Part shown: positions 1-8,352 of the stretch, piece by piece | Layout: each line of letters starts with the position of its first letter | Position numbering within the stretch: position 1 is the stretch's first letter | Source of the DNA: G965230065 sp965230065 | GTDB lineage: Bacteria; Bacteroidota; Bacteroidia; Cytophagales; Cyclobacteriaceae | NCBI GenBank assembly: GCA_965230065.1 | Contig: OZ245942.1 | Span: 4,216,001-4,280,000, forward strand | DNA length: 64,000 bases | Reading direction: 5' to 3' | The notes under the pieces: generated by a model | What the model was told of the DNA's origin: nothing | Databases searched by the model: none | What the model saw: only the letters and a program-made list of their open reading frames with translations | Translations under genes and position numbers: made by a program

Positions 1-3000
1 ATTGAGAGGTATATTTTGGTTTATTAATAGACGAAGTACATACATAAGTGCTGAGTTGACAATGGCGGGCGTTGCGTTGAGGTTACCTGGGTGTACCTTC
101 CCGCTGTCGGTAAAGTCAAATGATATTTTCTGCCTTGTAACTTCAATTTTAACAGCAAGTGGAGTGTCATCATCTAAGTATTCCGTGGCAGGGTACGTAC
201 CCTCCTTCATACTTTCCAAACTTTCTTGCAGGCATTGTTGGGCATGCTCTTTAATTGCCTGCATGTAATTTTGCACTGGCCTATGCCCAAAGTTCTCACA
301 AAGCTGTGTTAATGAATTTACGCCCAGGCGGATGGCAGCCAATGCCCCGTTCAGGTCGGCAAGGTTTTCTTCCAAAGCCCGGGTAGGGTAGGGGGCTTGT
401 GTCAGTATCTCTTTGATTTGCTCCCATTGTGGTACGCCTTCTTTTACCAGGTAGGTTGGATATATGACTACACCTTCTTCTGTCAGATTTGCAGCATCAG
501 GTGGCATGGAACCTGGCCGTTTTCCGCCCACTTCCGCATGATGTGCCCGGTTGGCAACATAACCTGCCAAAACGTTTTCATTGGTAAAAACAGGGGCAAA
601 AAGGGTAATATCCGGCAAATGCGAGCCCCCAAATGCCGGATGATTGGTAATAATTACATCATTGGGATGCAAAGGCAGCTTCGCTTTCACTGCCCGCACG
701 CACATGCCCAAACTGCCCAAGTGTACGGGAATATGTGGGGCATTTACCACCAAATATCCGTCGGCATCCAGCAGGGCGCAGGAAAAGTCGAGACGCTCTT
801 TTACATTTACTGAGAAAGAAACACGTTCCAGTAAGGCACCCATTTCTTCTGCAATGGCCGTAAACCGATTGGTAAAAAGCTCTAATTGAATTTCTTTGGA
901 ATGAGTAATTGCTTCAGAAGTTGATACACTTTCTATTCTTTGTTTAAGAAGGGCATTATTGAATTCATCCAAAGAAAACGCCCAGCCCACATCAACACAT
1001 ACGGTGCAATGATTGCTCAGTATCAGGGCAGGCCCGTTAAGATGGGCACCCGGGGCTAGTGCTTCCCAAAAATATACCGGGATTTCTTTCCATTGTCCAT
1101 TTGCAAAACCCCGGGTTGTTTTCTTGGCCTCTGGAATATAACTGTCAGTTGAAGTTTTGGAGGGTTTTACCCCCGGTGGGGTAGATGACATGATGACTTT
1201 CAACGATTCCACTTCAATATCCCGGTTTTCCACCCAGTGCCCGAACAGGTTTTCATATTTATCCCGAAAGTCCTCAAGTACACTTTCGGTACCATGGTAA
1301 TCTATCTCCAATGCAGATTCCTGTCCCTGAAAGCGAAGGAATAGTTTGATAGCGCGTAATGTGATGTCCTTATCTTCAAAACCTTCTTCTTGTAATTGTC
1401 TGTATGCTTCTTTTTTCAGCCTTTCTATGGTTTCTTCCAAACCGGGTTTTGCCTGATGCCAGGAAGCCAGTACCTGCTGGTTGGCAAACCGCTCAACAAC
1501 CGCCTGTCCCATACCATAAGCAGACAGCAAGCCTGCGTCATAAGGAACAATTACTTTTTTCATATCCAAAAGCCGGGCTACCTGGCAGGCATGTTGCCCG
1601 CCGGCCCCGCCAAAAGCGAGCAGGGCATAATCTTTAGGGTCATATCCTTTTCTTACAGAAATTTTCCGGATGGCTTCGGCCATTTTTTCATTGGCAATGG
1701 CTACAAACCCTGAAAGTAGTTCTTCATCCTGATATGATTTTCCGGTTTTTTTGGAAATTTCTTTTTTGAGGTTATCCAGTGCAGCCTGTGCTTCTTCCTG
1801 GTAAATAGGTATCCCAAATTTGTCTTCGGTTATTCTGCCCAGCAGCAGGTTTACATCGGTAATGGCAAGAGCGCCCCCAAAACCATAACAGGCAGGGCCC
1901 GGCTGAGCTCCCGCACTTTCGGGGCCTACCGTAAGTTTATGCCCGTCAAAATAACAGAGGGAGCCTCCACCCGCAGCCACGGTTTCAATAGATATGGAAG
2001 GAAGGAGCAGGTTTGCACCCCCAATTTGTGTTTCGTAACGGTAATCAGGAGCACTGTCGTACCGGGCCACATCGGTGCTTGTACCGCCCATGTCCAGGGT
2101 AAGGAGTTTCGGCACTTCGGTGTAGGCACCCATTTGGCGGGCAATGCTGGCAGCCCCCACTACGCCACCTGCCGGGCCACTCAGCAGACTATCTTTTGGA
2201 TTGTACAAATTTGCATCTACCAGGCCCCCGGCACTGGTCATTACTTTGAGGCTTCCTTCTGGTAATTTGCTTTTCACCTGTTGTAAATATTTATCAATAA
2301 CCGGGGATAAATAAGCATTGACCACTGCGGTTTCAGCCCTGGGAAGTATTTTGATAGAAGAAGCCAATTCAGCAGAACAGGAAACATATTGTACTCCCTT
2401 TTCCTGTAATGCTGACTTTAGTTTTTGCTCATGTGTATCATTTTGATAGCTGTGCAAGGTAGCCACTGCCACAGCTTCTGTATTTGAGTTTATTATCGTT
2501 GTAACTGCTTGGTTTACTGCCTCCTCATGAAGCGCAGTCCCCACTTTCCCTTTGGCATCAAGCCTTTCATCAATTTCAATCACATCTGCGTAAAATGGCG
2601 GGGTTTTTTCCACATTGAGCGAAAAAATATGCGGACGCTGTTGAGAACCTATTTCCAATAAATCGGCAAAGCCTTTGGTAACAACCAGCGTTACTTTAGC
2701 CCCTTTTCTCTCAAGCATGGCATTGGTTCCTTTGGTAGAACCCAGCCTTATACGAATGGGTGGGAAGGCATCTTGCAAACCGGTGGAGGTGAGCATACGG
2801 GCGGCCAGGATGGGTGCTTCCTCATGGGCTGTTATTTCAAAAGAAGCGCCAGATAAATCCGCTTCAAAGGGAAGTGAATCCAATGTAATTAAGCCTTCCT
2901 GAAGTTGGGTAGCCGTGATTTTTACAGGAGGGAAATCTTTATTTAACAGGCTAAGCTGGTATCCGGCAAAAATATCCTGTACGTTATCGCCCCATTGGCA

Positions 3001-3171
3001 ATGTACACGAAGTGTAGATTTATCAACGGTACGGATGATTTTTCCCCGCAATACACCACTGCTCAATACTTTGGTACGGTGCAGTTTGTCGGTGGGGTCA
3101 TAAGCCAGGCAGTCGGTAAAGGTACCGCCGGTATCTGCCCAGATTTGCCATGATGCGTCTTGATGCTTCAT
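1..3171 (-). CDS. 5-oxoprolinase / hydantoinase A-B fusion, C-terminus beyond the window
   Basis: The minus-strand frame stays open from an ATG at 3171 to base 1 (1057 codons, no stop), so the gene runs off the left edge. The N-terminus has the hydantoinase A signature TGGTFTD, then SGPAGGVVGA and LDMGGTSTDVARY of the ATPase-like fold, and VAAGGGS near residue 400. From about residue 757 the hydantoinase B part begins (SKEIQLELFTNRF). The two halves lie in one polypeptide, as in ATP-dependent 5-oxoprolinases of about 1,250-1,290 residues, so roughly 200 residues are missing. The family cleaves 5-oxo-L-proline to glutamate with ATP in the cytoplasm; other hydantoin-like substrates are possible. 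It is transcribed divergently from the lipoprotein gene at 3321. Family assignment is firm; the exact substrate is inferred. Confidence 0.9.
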   Translation of the reverse strand, partial: MKHQDASWQIWADTGGTFTDCLAYDPTDKLHRTKVLSSGVLRGKIIRTVDKSTLRVHCQWGDNVQDIFAGYQLSLLNKDFPPVKITATQLQEGLITLDSLPFEADLSGASFEITAHEEAPILAARMLTSTGLQDAFPPIRIRLGSTKGTNAMLERKGAKVTLVVTKGFADLLEIGSQQRPHIFSLNVEKTPPFYADVIEIDERLDAKGKVGTALHEEAVNQAVTTIINSNTEAVAVATLHSYQNDTHEQKLKSALQEKGVQYVSCSAELASSIKILPRAETAVVNAYLSPVIDKYLQQVKSKLPEGSLKVMTSAGGLVDANLYNPKDSLLSGPAGGVVGAASIARQMGAYTEVPKLLTLDMGGTSTDVARYDSAPDYRYETQIGGANLLLPSISIETVAAGGGSLCYFDGHKLTVGPESAGAQPGPACYGFGGALAITDVNLLLGRITEDKFGIPIYQEEAQAALDNLKKEISKKTGKSYQDEELLSGFVAIANEKMAEAIRKISVRKGYDPKDYALLAFGGAGGQHACQVARLLDMKKVIVPYDAGLLSAYGMGQAVVERFANQQVLASWHQAKPGLEETIERLKKEAYRQLQEEGFEDKDITLRAIKLFLRFQGQESALEIDYHGTESVLEDFRDKYENLFGHWVENRDIEVESLKVIMSSTPPGVKPSKTSTDSYIPEAKKTTRGFANGQWKEIPVYFWEALAPGAHLNGPALILSNHCTVCVDVGWAFSLDEFNNALLKQRIESVSTSEAITHSKEIQLELFTNRFTAIAEEMGALLERVSFSVNVKERLDFSCALLDADGYLVVNAPHIPVHLGSLGMCVRAVKAKLPLHPNDVIITNHPAFGGSHLPDITLFAPVFTNENVLAGYVANRAHHAEVGGKRPGSMPPDAANLTEEGVVIYPTYLVKEGVPQWEQIKEILTQAPYPTRALEENLADLNGALAAIRLGVNSLTQLCENFGHRPVQNYMQAIKEHAQQCLQESLESMKEGTYPATEYLDDDTPLAVKIEVTRQKISFDFTDSGKVHPGNLNATPAIVNSALMYVLRLLINQNIPLN

Positions 3172-3320
3172 AACCGTCAAATATAACGGATATTTCCCTG
3201 ATTCATAAATATGATATTTTGATAATAATATTATTAAAGTAATATAAAATATAAATAAAATATAATTTTAATTTATATGGAATATACTTTTGTTCAGGTG
3301 TTCATAAAAAATTAAGAAAA

Positions 3321-4100
3321 ATGAAAAAGTACGTATCCAACAAATTACTGATTTTAATTTTTGGCACTTCCCTGATGGTGGGTGCCTGCTCGAAAGAAGA
3401 TGAAGGGGAGGTAAAACCCGAAGGGACAGACCTTGAAGAAGTAAGCCTGAGCCTGGCTGAAGAAAGCGTCAACAATGCCATAGAAGTTCCACAGGGCATG
3501 AGTAGCTCTGATAATGAATATGCCCAAATGGCTGTAGGGTATGTCAATATGGTAAATACCGTAGGGTCTTACTTTACCTATTTCAAGCCACCTGCCGGAG
3601 CCGAACAATCAAACCAGCCGATTTCCCCGTCCAATGCACGTATGGGTGCTGCCAACAAAGAATATTTAGTGTACAAATGGACGCATCAGGATATTACCGT
3701 TGCATATCAGCTTTCTGATGAAGGCGATAAATACGTTTGGGAGATATTCTGGAAGCAAGGGGATGAAGGTTTCAAAAAATATGTGTATGCCGAGGAAAAT
3801 AAAACTGCAAAACAAGGAATGATGAAAGTGTACAACATATTTGAGGGTAAAAATGAAGAATTATATATCTTTTCTTGGGATAAAAAAGAAAATGGCGCCC
3901 TTGTTATGACCGGTAGCTTTCCGGCCGGAGGATTTTCATACACGGTGAGTGTAAACCCAGATGCTTCTGGAGATGTTGTATATTATGAAAGTGATAAAAA
4001 ATTATATGCCATGACCTGGACCAGCAAAGGTGATGGTACCTGGACTGCTTATGAAGACGGAAAAAAATCTTTTGAAGGAACCTGGCAGGCAGCCTCTTAA
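3321..4100 (+). CDS. Secreted lipoprotein of unknown function
   Basis: A protein of 259 residues with a lipoprotein signal peptide: a basic start, a hydrophobic core, and a lipobox ending LMVGAC at about residue 23, followed by a Ser/Lys/Glu/Asp-rich tether. The mature part is rich in Tyr, Trp and Gly in alternating beta-like patterns (YKWTHQDITVAYQLSDEGDK, later YESDKKLYAMTWTSKGDGTW). This suggests an up-and-down beta fold, perhaps a lipocalin-like barrel, exposed at the outer membrane. I do not recognise a named family. The gene stands alone: the divergent oxoprolinase lies upstream and a strong intrinsic terminator follows 40 nt after the stop. The ATG at 3321 gives a normal signal peptide, which supports this start. 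Confidence 0.75.
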   Translation: MKKYVSNKLLILIFGTSLMVGACSKEDEGEVKPEGTDLEEVSLSLAEESVNNAIEVPQGMSSSDNEYAQMAVGYVNMVNTVGSYFTYFKPPAGAEQSNQPISPSNARMGAANKEYLVYKWTHQDITVAYQLSDEGDKYVWEIFWKQGDEGFKKYVYAEENKTAKQGMMKVYNIFEGKNEELYIFSWDKKENGALVMTGSFPAGGFSYTVSVNPDASGDVVYYESDKKLYAMTWTSKGDGTWTAYEDGKKSFEGTWQAAS

Positions 4101-4140
4101 GTAGTTTTTCAAAAAATTTGCTATAGCGTAATAAATGAGC

Positions 4141-4179
4141 CTCCTACCCTTGTAACTGCAAGGTAGGAGGTTTTTTTTA
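4141..4179 (+). terminator. Intrinsic terminator after the lipoprotein gene
   Basis: The arms CCTCCTACCCTTG and CAAGGTAGGAGG (12 pairs, one bulged C) enclose a 6-nt loop and are followed directly by a run of about eight T. It ends the transcript of the lipoprotein gene at 3321-4100. Confidence 0.9.
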
Positions 4180-4274
4180 AGTGTAAGCCCATATCCTGTT
4201 TTTGCTCATTTTATTCGGGAAATAGTCTGCTTTTTATTATATTTATAATTATTCTTTGAAAAACAATATTTACC

Positions 4275-4760
4275 ATGAAAATACTGCACATCAGTTTACC
4301 TCTTCTCCTGTCGTTTTTTGCTGCTTTCATCAATACAAATGCACAAGACCTGACTGACAGGGATTGGATGGACAACAAAAAAATGGGGGCTCTTTTGCGC
4401 AGCAATTCTGCAGAAGTAAAAGGCATTCCCGGCCAATGGGAATGTTATGTGGCAAACCGTACCGTATTCGTTATTACTGATGATGCCCATAACCGCATGC
4501 GCATCATATCTCCGGTGATTGAGCATGACGAACTGAGTGATGAACAGCTCACCTTACTTTTAGAAGCTAATTTTGACAGGGCGCTGGACGCAAAGTATAG
4601 TGTTTTCAACGGGCTGGTTTGGGCCTCTTACACCCATCCACTCAAGGAACTCACTGACCAACAGCTTGTTGACGCATTGCACCAGGTAGTCAACCTGGTG
4701 AATAACTTTGGAACAACTTTTAGCAGTACTGATTTGGTTTTTGGCGGTGAGCCTAAATAG
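4275..4760 (+). CDS. Small secreted protein, probable YbjN-like fold
   Basis: A protein of 161 residues with a cleavable signal peptide (hydrophobic LLLSFFAAF core, likely cut after TNAQ near residue 24). The mature part has alternating strands (WECYVANRTVFVITDDAHNR, RMRIISPVIEHDELS) followed by two helices with LTLLLEANFDRALDAKYSVF and LTDQQLVDALHQVVNLVNNF. That order and the phrase LLEANFDRALDAKY resemble the YbjN/type III chaperone-like fold, often found as small orphan proteins in Bacteroidota. No catalytic residues are evident. It has its own leader and is probably monocistronic, with about 157 nt before the blaI-like gene. The family call is tentative. Confidence 0.6.
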   Translation: MKILHISLPLLLSFFAAFINTNAQDLTDRDWMDNKKMGALLRSNSAEVKGIPGQWECYVANRTVFVITDDAHNRMRIISPVIEHDELSDEQLTLLLEANFDRALDAKYSVFNGLVWASYTHPLKELTDQQLVDALHQVVNLVNNFGTTFSSTDLVFGGEPK

Positions 4761-4830
4761 CCATGAGCGAACTTTTTTTACACTTGAAATAGGTAGCTTT
4801 AGCTTAGACTAGCTTTTTTTATTTTATCTT

Positions 4831-4850
4831 ATTACGAATTTATTCGTAAT
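4831..4850. promoter_or_regulatory. BlaI-type operator, copy 1
   Basis: This is a perfect inverted repeat, ATTACGAAT-TT-ATTCGTAAT (9+2+9). It lies 68 nt upstream of the BlaI-family repressor gene, which is where such repressors usually bind to control their own operon. Binding by the adjacent repressor is inferred. Confidence 0.75.
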
Positions 4851-4886
4851 AAATTTGGATTCCTGAAAAGCTTTGCTTAATGTTGT

Positions 4887-4906
4887 ATTACGAACTTTTT
4901 CGTAAT
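4887..4906. promoter_or_regulatory. BlaI-type operator, copy 2
   Basis: This is a second near-perfect copy, ATTACGAAC-TT-TTTCGTAAT, with 8 of 9 arm positions paired. Its centre is 56 nt from the centre of copy 1 and it ends 11 nt before the repressor ATG. A weak TTTG (4854) ... TTTG (4872) pair between the copies could be the promoter, in which case both operators would flank it. Confidence 0.75.
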
Positions 4907-4917
4907 AAACTAATAAT

Positions 4918-5319
4918 ATGGAATCTAATCAACCTATCAAACCATCAGACTCAGAGTTGCAGATTTTACAGGTTCTTTGGCAACAAGGGCCCAGCACTGT
5001 AAAAGCAGTAAATGAGCAACTCAGCAAAACGAAGCCCACCGGTTACACTACTACCTTAAAATTCATGCAAATCATGTATGAAAAAGGTTTGCTGACCCGC
5101 ACCTCAAAAGGTGCCAAAGGCCGGTCTCACATTTATTATGCCGCGGTAAAAGAAGCCCAGGTCAGCCATAACCTGCTCAACAATTTTGTAGATCGGGTTT
5201 TTCAAGGCTCGGTATCAAAACTGGTGATGCGGGCACTGGGTAATACCAAAACTTCCCCCGAAGAAATTGAGCAAATCAGGGCTTATTTAGATAAAATTGA
5301 AAAAGACAACCCATCATGA
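4918..5319 (+). CDS. BlaI/MecI/CopY-family transcriptional repressor
   Basis: A protein of 133 residues, the usual length of the family. The N-terminal winged helix is visible in the first 70 residues (SELQILQVLWQQGPSTVKAV, then TGYTTTLKFMQIMYEKGLLTR minus its last residue in the typical wing position), and a C-terminal dimerisation helix region follows. Family members repress an operon as dimers and are inactivated by proteolysis triggered by a partner M56 membrane peptidase. That partner starts within the last codons of this gene (4-nt ATGA overlap at 5316), so the two are translationally coupled. Two matching palindromes lie just upstream, which suggests autoregulation. In Bacteroidota most such pairs are not linked to beta-lactamases; the inducing signal here is unknown. 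Confidence 0.93.
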   Translation: MESNQPIKPSDSELQILQVLWQQGPSTVKAVNEQLSKTKPTGYTTTLKFMQIMYEKGLLTRTSKGAKGRSHIYYAAVKEAQVSHNLLNNFVDRVFQGSVSKLVMRALGNTKTSPEEIEQIRAYLDKIEKDNPS

Positions 5320-8222
5320 AAAACCTAATCGACCCCTTAATTTATTATCCGGGCACTGAGGCTTTTGGCCTTACCCTTTTACACTCTTTGTGGCAAGGCT
5401 TGCTTGTAGCAGTTATTTTGTTTGTTGCACTCCGGTTTGTGAAAAAATCATCCCAACTACGCTACCTGTTGGGGTGTGGGGCATTGGCTGCTGTATTACT
5501 GGCTTTCGGGTATACCTTTTATCTGAATTATACGGCACTTGCACCCCAAACCGGGATAAACGCCGGGCTGTCTCCTTCCAGTTACTCATTAGATATAGCC
5601 ACCCTTTCACAATTTTCGGCTGCATCCCCCGATAGTGGTTTTTCTTTTGAAACATTCTATGCATTGGTAAGTGCCTGGATAGGAAAATATGCTCATTTCA
5701 TCTTTTTTCTGTGGTTAGCAGGCTTTCTCGGGTTTGCAACCCGGCTCGGGTTTGGGCTGTATTTTGCAAAGAAACTAAAAAATGCGGGCGAAATGCCTGC
5801 CAAACAATGGCTGCAAAAGCTTGATGATTTTAAACAGAGACTGGGAATTCACCATAATGTTCACCTGCTGGTTTCTAAAGAAGTAGAAACACCACTTACC
5901 ATTGGTTGGCTCAGGCCGGTAATATTATTGCCCATTGGCATGCTTACCCAACTGCCTTACGAGCACCTGGAAAGTATTTTGCTGCACGAGCTGGCGCACA
6001 TCAAACGGCAAGATTACCTGGTGAATTTGCTGCAATCTGCGGCGGAGACTCTGCTGTTTTTCAATCCGGCCTACTGGTACATTGCTGGCATCATTGAGCA
6101 AGAGCGTGAAAATGCCTGTGATGATATGGCCGTGCAAATTATTCAAAAACCAGCCGTATATGCCCGTGCACTTTCCAATGTGGCTTTGCTTTCCCAAACA
6201 GACAATATACTTTCTGCCACTACTTTGGGGGCTAACCAGGGAAAGCTTTCTGATAGGATAAAAAGAATTCTTAGGTCAACGGCGGAGTTTCAAAATTTAC
6301 AAAAAAGTGAAAGAGCAAAATGGTATATTTTTCCTGTGTTAGCCATCATTTTTTTGGTAGGAATTACCATTGCTGCTGATGTGAAAGGCAACGAACCACA
6401 GACTTCCCAACTTGAGCAAAATGTAAAGCCTCAGGAAATAGATACAACGGTGAACGTTTCATTGGACATGGAAGAAAACATAAACCTTGACATTGATAAA
6501 GATTTAGACCTTGATATTCATCTTGATTTAGATATTGAAGCACAGGAAAGCAGCATGCAATTAGATTCTTCTTCCTTGTACAACTTTTTACAAAGCCAAT
6601 GGGAAACCATCAAAAAAAGTAAGGAAGCAATGGGAGAGGAAGTGCCAGAAAATGATTTACTGAGCGAGAAAACCCTGTATATTGTAGACGGTATAGCCCG
6701 CGACCCCAGAGACATACGGCCTCCATTTGATTACACCACAAGCATACCTCATACCATAATGTGGGCGGCCATGCAATTTTTTGATTTCACGGATATTGAA
6801 GACAGTTATGCTGCGTTCCGAAAAAAATTTCCTGGAAATTATAAGACTGTGGTAATACTTACCTCCAGAATGTCAAAAGATGAGCCATTTACCGTAAGAG
6901 GTCGGGTATTTGACAGCGAAACCAAAACCCCGCTTGCAGGCACTAAAGTTTTATTGAAAGGAGAATCTACTGGTACGGTTACCGATGCTGGTGGTAATTA
7001 CAGCTTGCGGGTGCCTGATGCTGATGCCTGGCTGTCATTTACCCCGCAGGGAAAAGGTTACCGTACTATCCATCGACCTGTGAAATGGAATTGGAAAAGT
7101 AATATGGACGTTTATGCAAGGCACTATTCTTTTAATTCCCTGAAAAAGATACCTGAAGTTGATATCAATAATAGTTATGGTAACTCTCAAAAGAAACAGC
7201 TTAGTAACCAAGAAGCCTTAATCAGCAGCGATACCGGAACCATCAAAGGTAAAGCCAGCGGCATTGTTTTAAGCATTGATAAAAATGCAAAAGGCCACCC
7301 TTTATTTTTCGTGGATGGATCAGAGGTAAGCCAGGAAGATTTAAATAAATTGGATCCTGAAAGCCTTAGAGAAGTGGAAGTGCTCAAAGGGGAAAAAGCG
7401 ATTGACCGTTATGGTGAAAGAGGGAAGAATGGAGTGGTATTGATAACCACCAAAGCTCAGATTGAAGCCAAAAAAGAAGCTATTGTCCCTGAAGAAGGCC
7501 CTGAGCAATCCCTTTACATTATAGATGGAAAACGCAGTAGCTATGATAAATTTTCAAAACTTTCTCCCCACAACATACAATCTGTCAGTGTTATCAAAGG
7601 AAAGCAGACAGAAGAAATGTATGGGGAAGAAGGGAGAAATGGGGTGATTATCGTTGTTACGAAACAAACGCAAAATGAGGTGAATGATAAGCTAACCGGA
7701 CAACTTAAAATTCGAGAAAAAGAGAACGAGGAAGAAAGTAGTTCTGTAATACAGCTTCGGGGGCCTTCTGGTGAGAGAGCCTTGTTCCTGTTAGACGGGG
7801 AGAAAACGGAGTATTCTGCCCTTCAACCAGATGAACTGCAATCCATAACTGTAATCAAAGGTGCTGATGCGGCAAAGTATATCACACAATTTCCCGGGGA
7901 TTATGATGCGGTGATTCTCGCCACTTCCAAGAGTAAATCCGGGACGGAAAAAAGAGGAGGGGTAAAAGAAGATAACCTCAGTATTTTTCCTAATCCTTCA
8001 GATAATATTTTTACCATTCGTTTAGATATTATGGCAGAATCCCGCGTACAAGCAACTGTCATGGATGAGGTGGGGCAAATTGTTGAAGAAATTGCCGATA
8101 AAATATTAGTGCAAGGCCAGCATGAACTCCAGTGGGATGCGGGTACTCAAAAGCCTGGCCTGTACCGCATCAGGATTATCCAAAATGGTGAAACAACTTA
8201 CCGTAATGTGATCGTGAAATAG
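5316..8222 (+). CDS. M56-family membrane metallopeptidase (BlaR1-like) with plug-like repeats and a sorting domain
   Basis: A protein of 968 residues, against about 600 for classical BlaR1. Residues 1-360 hold the M56 part: membrane helices near 17-37, 47-67, 125-150 and 335-356, the zinc motif HELAH at 224-228 and the downstream ENACDD near 266. After a striking Asp/Leu/Ile alternation (about 385-410) come four short repeats that resemble the SusC/TonB plug end: an Leu/Ile-x-Asp-Gly start, then V-x-V-[IL]-K-G, Y-G-E-x-G-[KR]-N-G-V and a T-K end, at about 454-520, 662-712, 731-781 and 821-870. A carboxypeptidase-regulatory-like beta domain sits near 524-595. The end (888-968) looks like a type IX secretion sorting domain (IFPNPSDN ... 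GLYRIRI). It is coupled to the repressor gene upstream. Likely role: sensing an envelope signal and inactivating the repressor. No penicillin-binding domain is visible. Confidence 0.88.
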   Translation: MKNLIDPLIYYPGTEAFGLTLLHSLWQGLLVAVILFVALRFVKKSSQLRYLLGCGALAAVLLAFGYTFYLNYTALAPQTGINAGLSPSSYSLDIATLSQFSAASPDSGFSFETFYALVSAWIGKYAHFIFFLWLAGFLGFATRLGFGLYFAKKLKNAGEMPAKQWLQKLDDFKQRLGIHHNVHLLVSKEVETPLTIGWLRPVILLPIGMLTQLPYEHLESILLHELAHIKRQDYLVNLLQSAAETLLFFNPAYWYIAGIIEQERENACDDMAVQIIQKPAVYARALSNVALLSQTDNILSATTLGANQGKLSDRIKRILRSTAEFQNLQKSERAKWYIFPVLAIIFLVGITIAADVKGNEPQTSQLEQNVKPQEIDTTVNVSLDMEENINLDIDKDLDLDIHLDLDIEAQESSMQLDSSSLYNFLQSQWETIKKSKEAMGEEVPENDLLSEKTLYIVDGIARDPRDIRPPFDYTTSIPHTIMWAAMQFFDFTDIEDSYAAFRKKFPGNYKTVVILTSRMSKDEPFTVRGRVFDSETKTPLAGTKVLLKGESTGTVTDAGGNYSLRVPDADAWLSFTPQGKGYRTIHRPVKWNWKSNMDVYARHYSFNSLKKIPEVDINNSYGNSQKKQLSNQEALISSDTGTIKGKASGIVLSIDKNAKGHPLFFVDGSEVSQEDLNKLDPESLREVEVLKGEKAIDRYGERGKNGVVLITTKAQIEAKKEAIVPEEGPEQSLYIIDGKRSSYDKFSKLSPHNIQSVSVIKGKQTEEMYGEEGRNGVIIVVTKQTQNEVNDKLTGQLKIREKENEEESSSVIQLRGPSGERALFLLDGEKTEYSALQPDELQSITVIKGADAAKYITQFPGDYDAVILATSKSKSGTEKRGGVKEDNLSIFPNPSDNIFTIRLDIMAESRVQATVMDEVGQIVEEIADKILVQGQHELQWDAGTQKPGLYRIRIIQNGETTYRNVIVK

Positions 8223-8237
8223 TAGTTGAATATTTAT

Positions 8238-8327
8238 TGTCTGAACCTGGATTTTCAGGATGACAAGAAAAATCGGATACTAGTATCCTGATATCTTATC
8301 AACATCCAGTTAATCCAGGTTCAGACA
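8238..8327. repeat. Intergenic inverted repeat, 16-bp perfect arms
   Basis: TGTCTGAACCTGGATT at 8238-8253 is exactly mirrored at 8312-8327. The loop contains a second palindrome, GGATACTAGTATCC. It lies between convergent genes (the M56 peptidase and the cytochrome-type lipoprotein), so it could end both transcripts. The wording GTCTGAACCTGGATT resembles a dispersed intergenic repeat I recall from Bacteroidota genomes, but that is from memory. Confidence 0.75.
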
Positions 8328-8352
8328 GTTTTTAGTGGCCCAACTTGTAATA

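Noticed and set aside
4918..8222. A beta-lactam resistance regulator pair
   Set aside because: Although the proteins are BlaI/BlaR-like, no penicillin-binding domain or beta-lactamase gene accompanies them, so resistance regulation is not supported.
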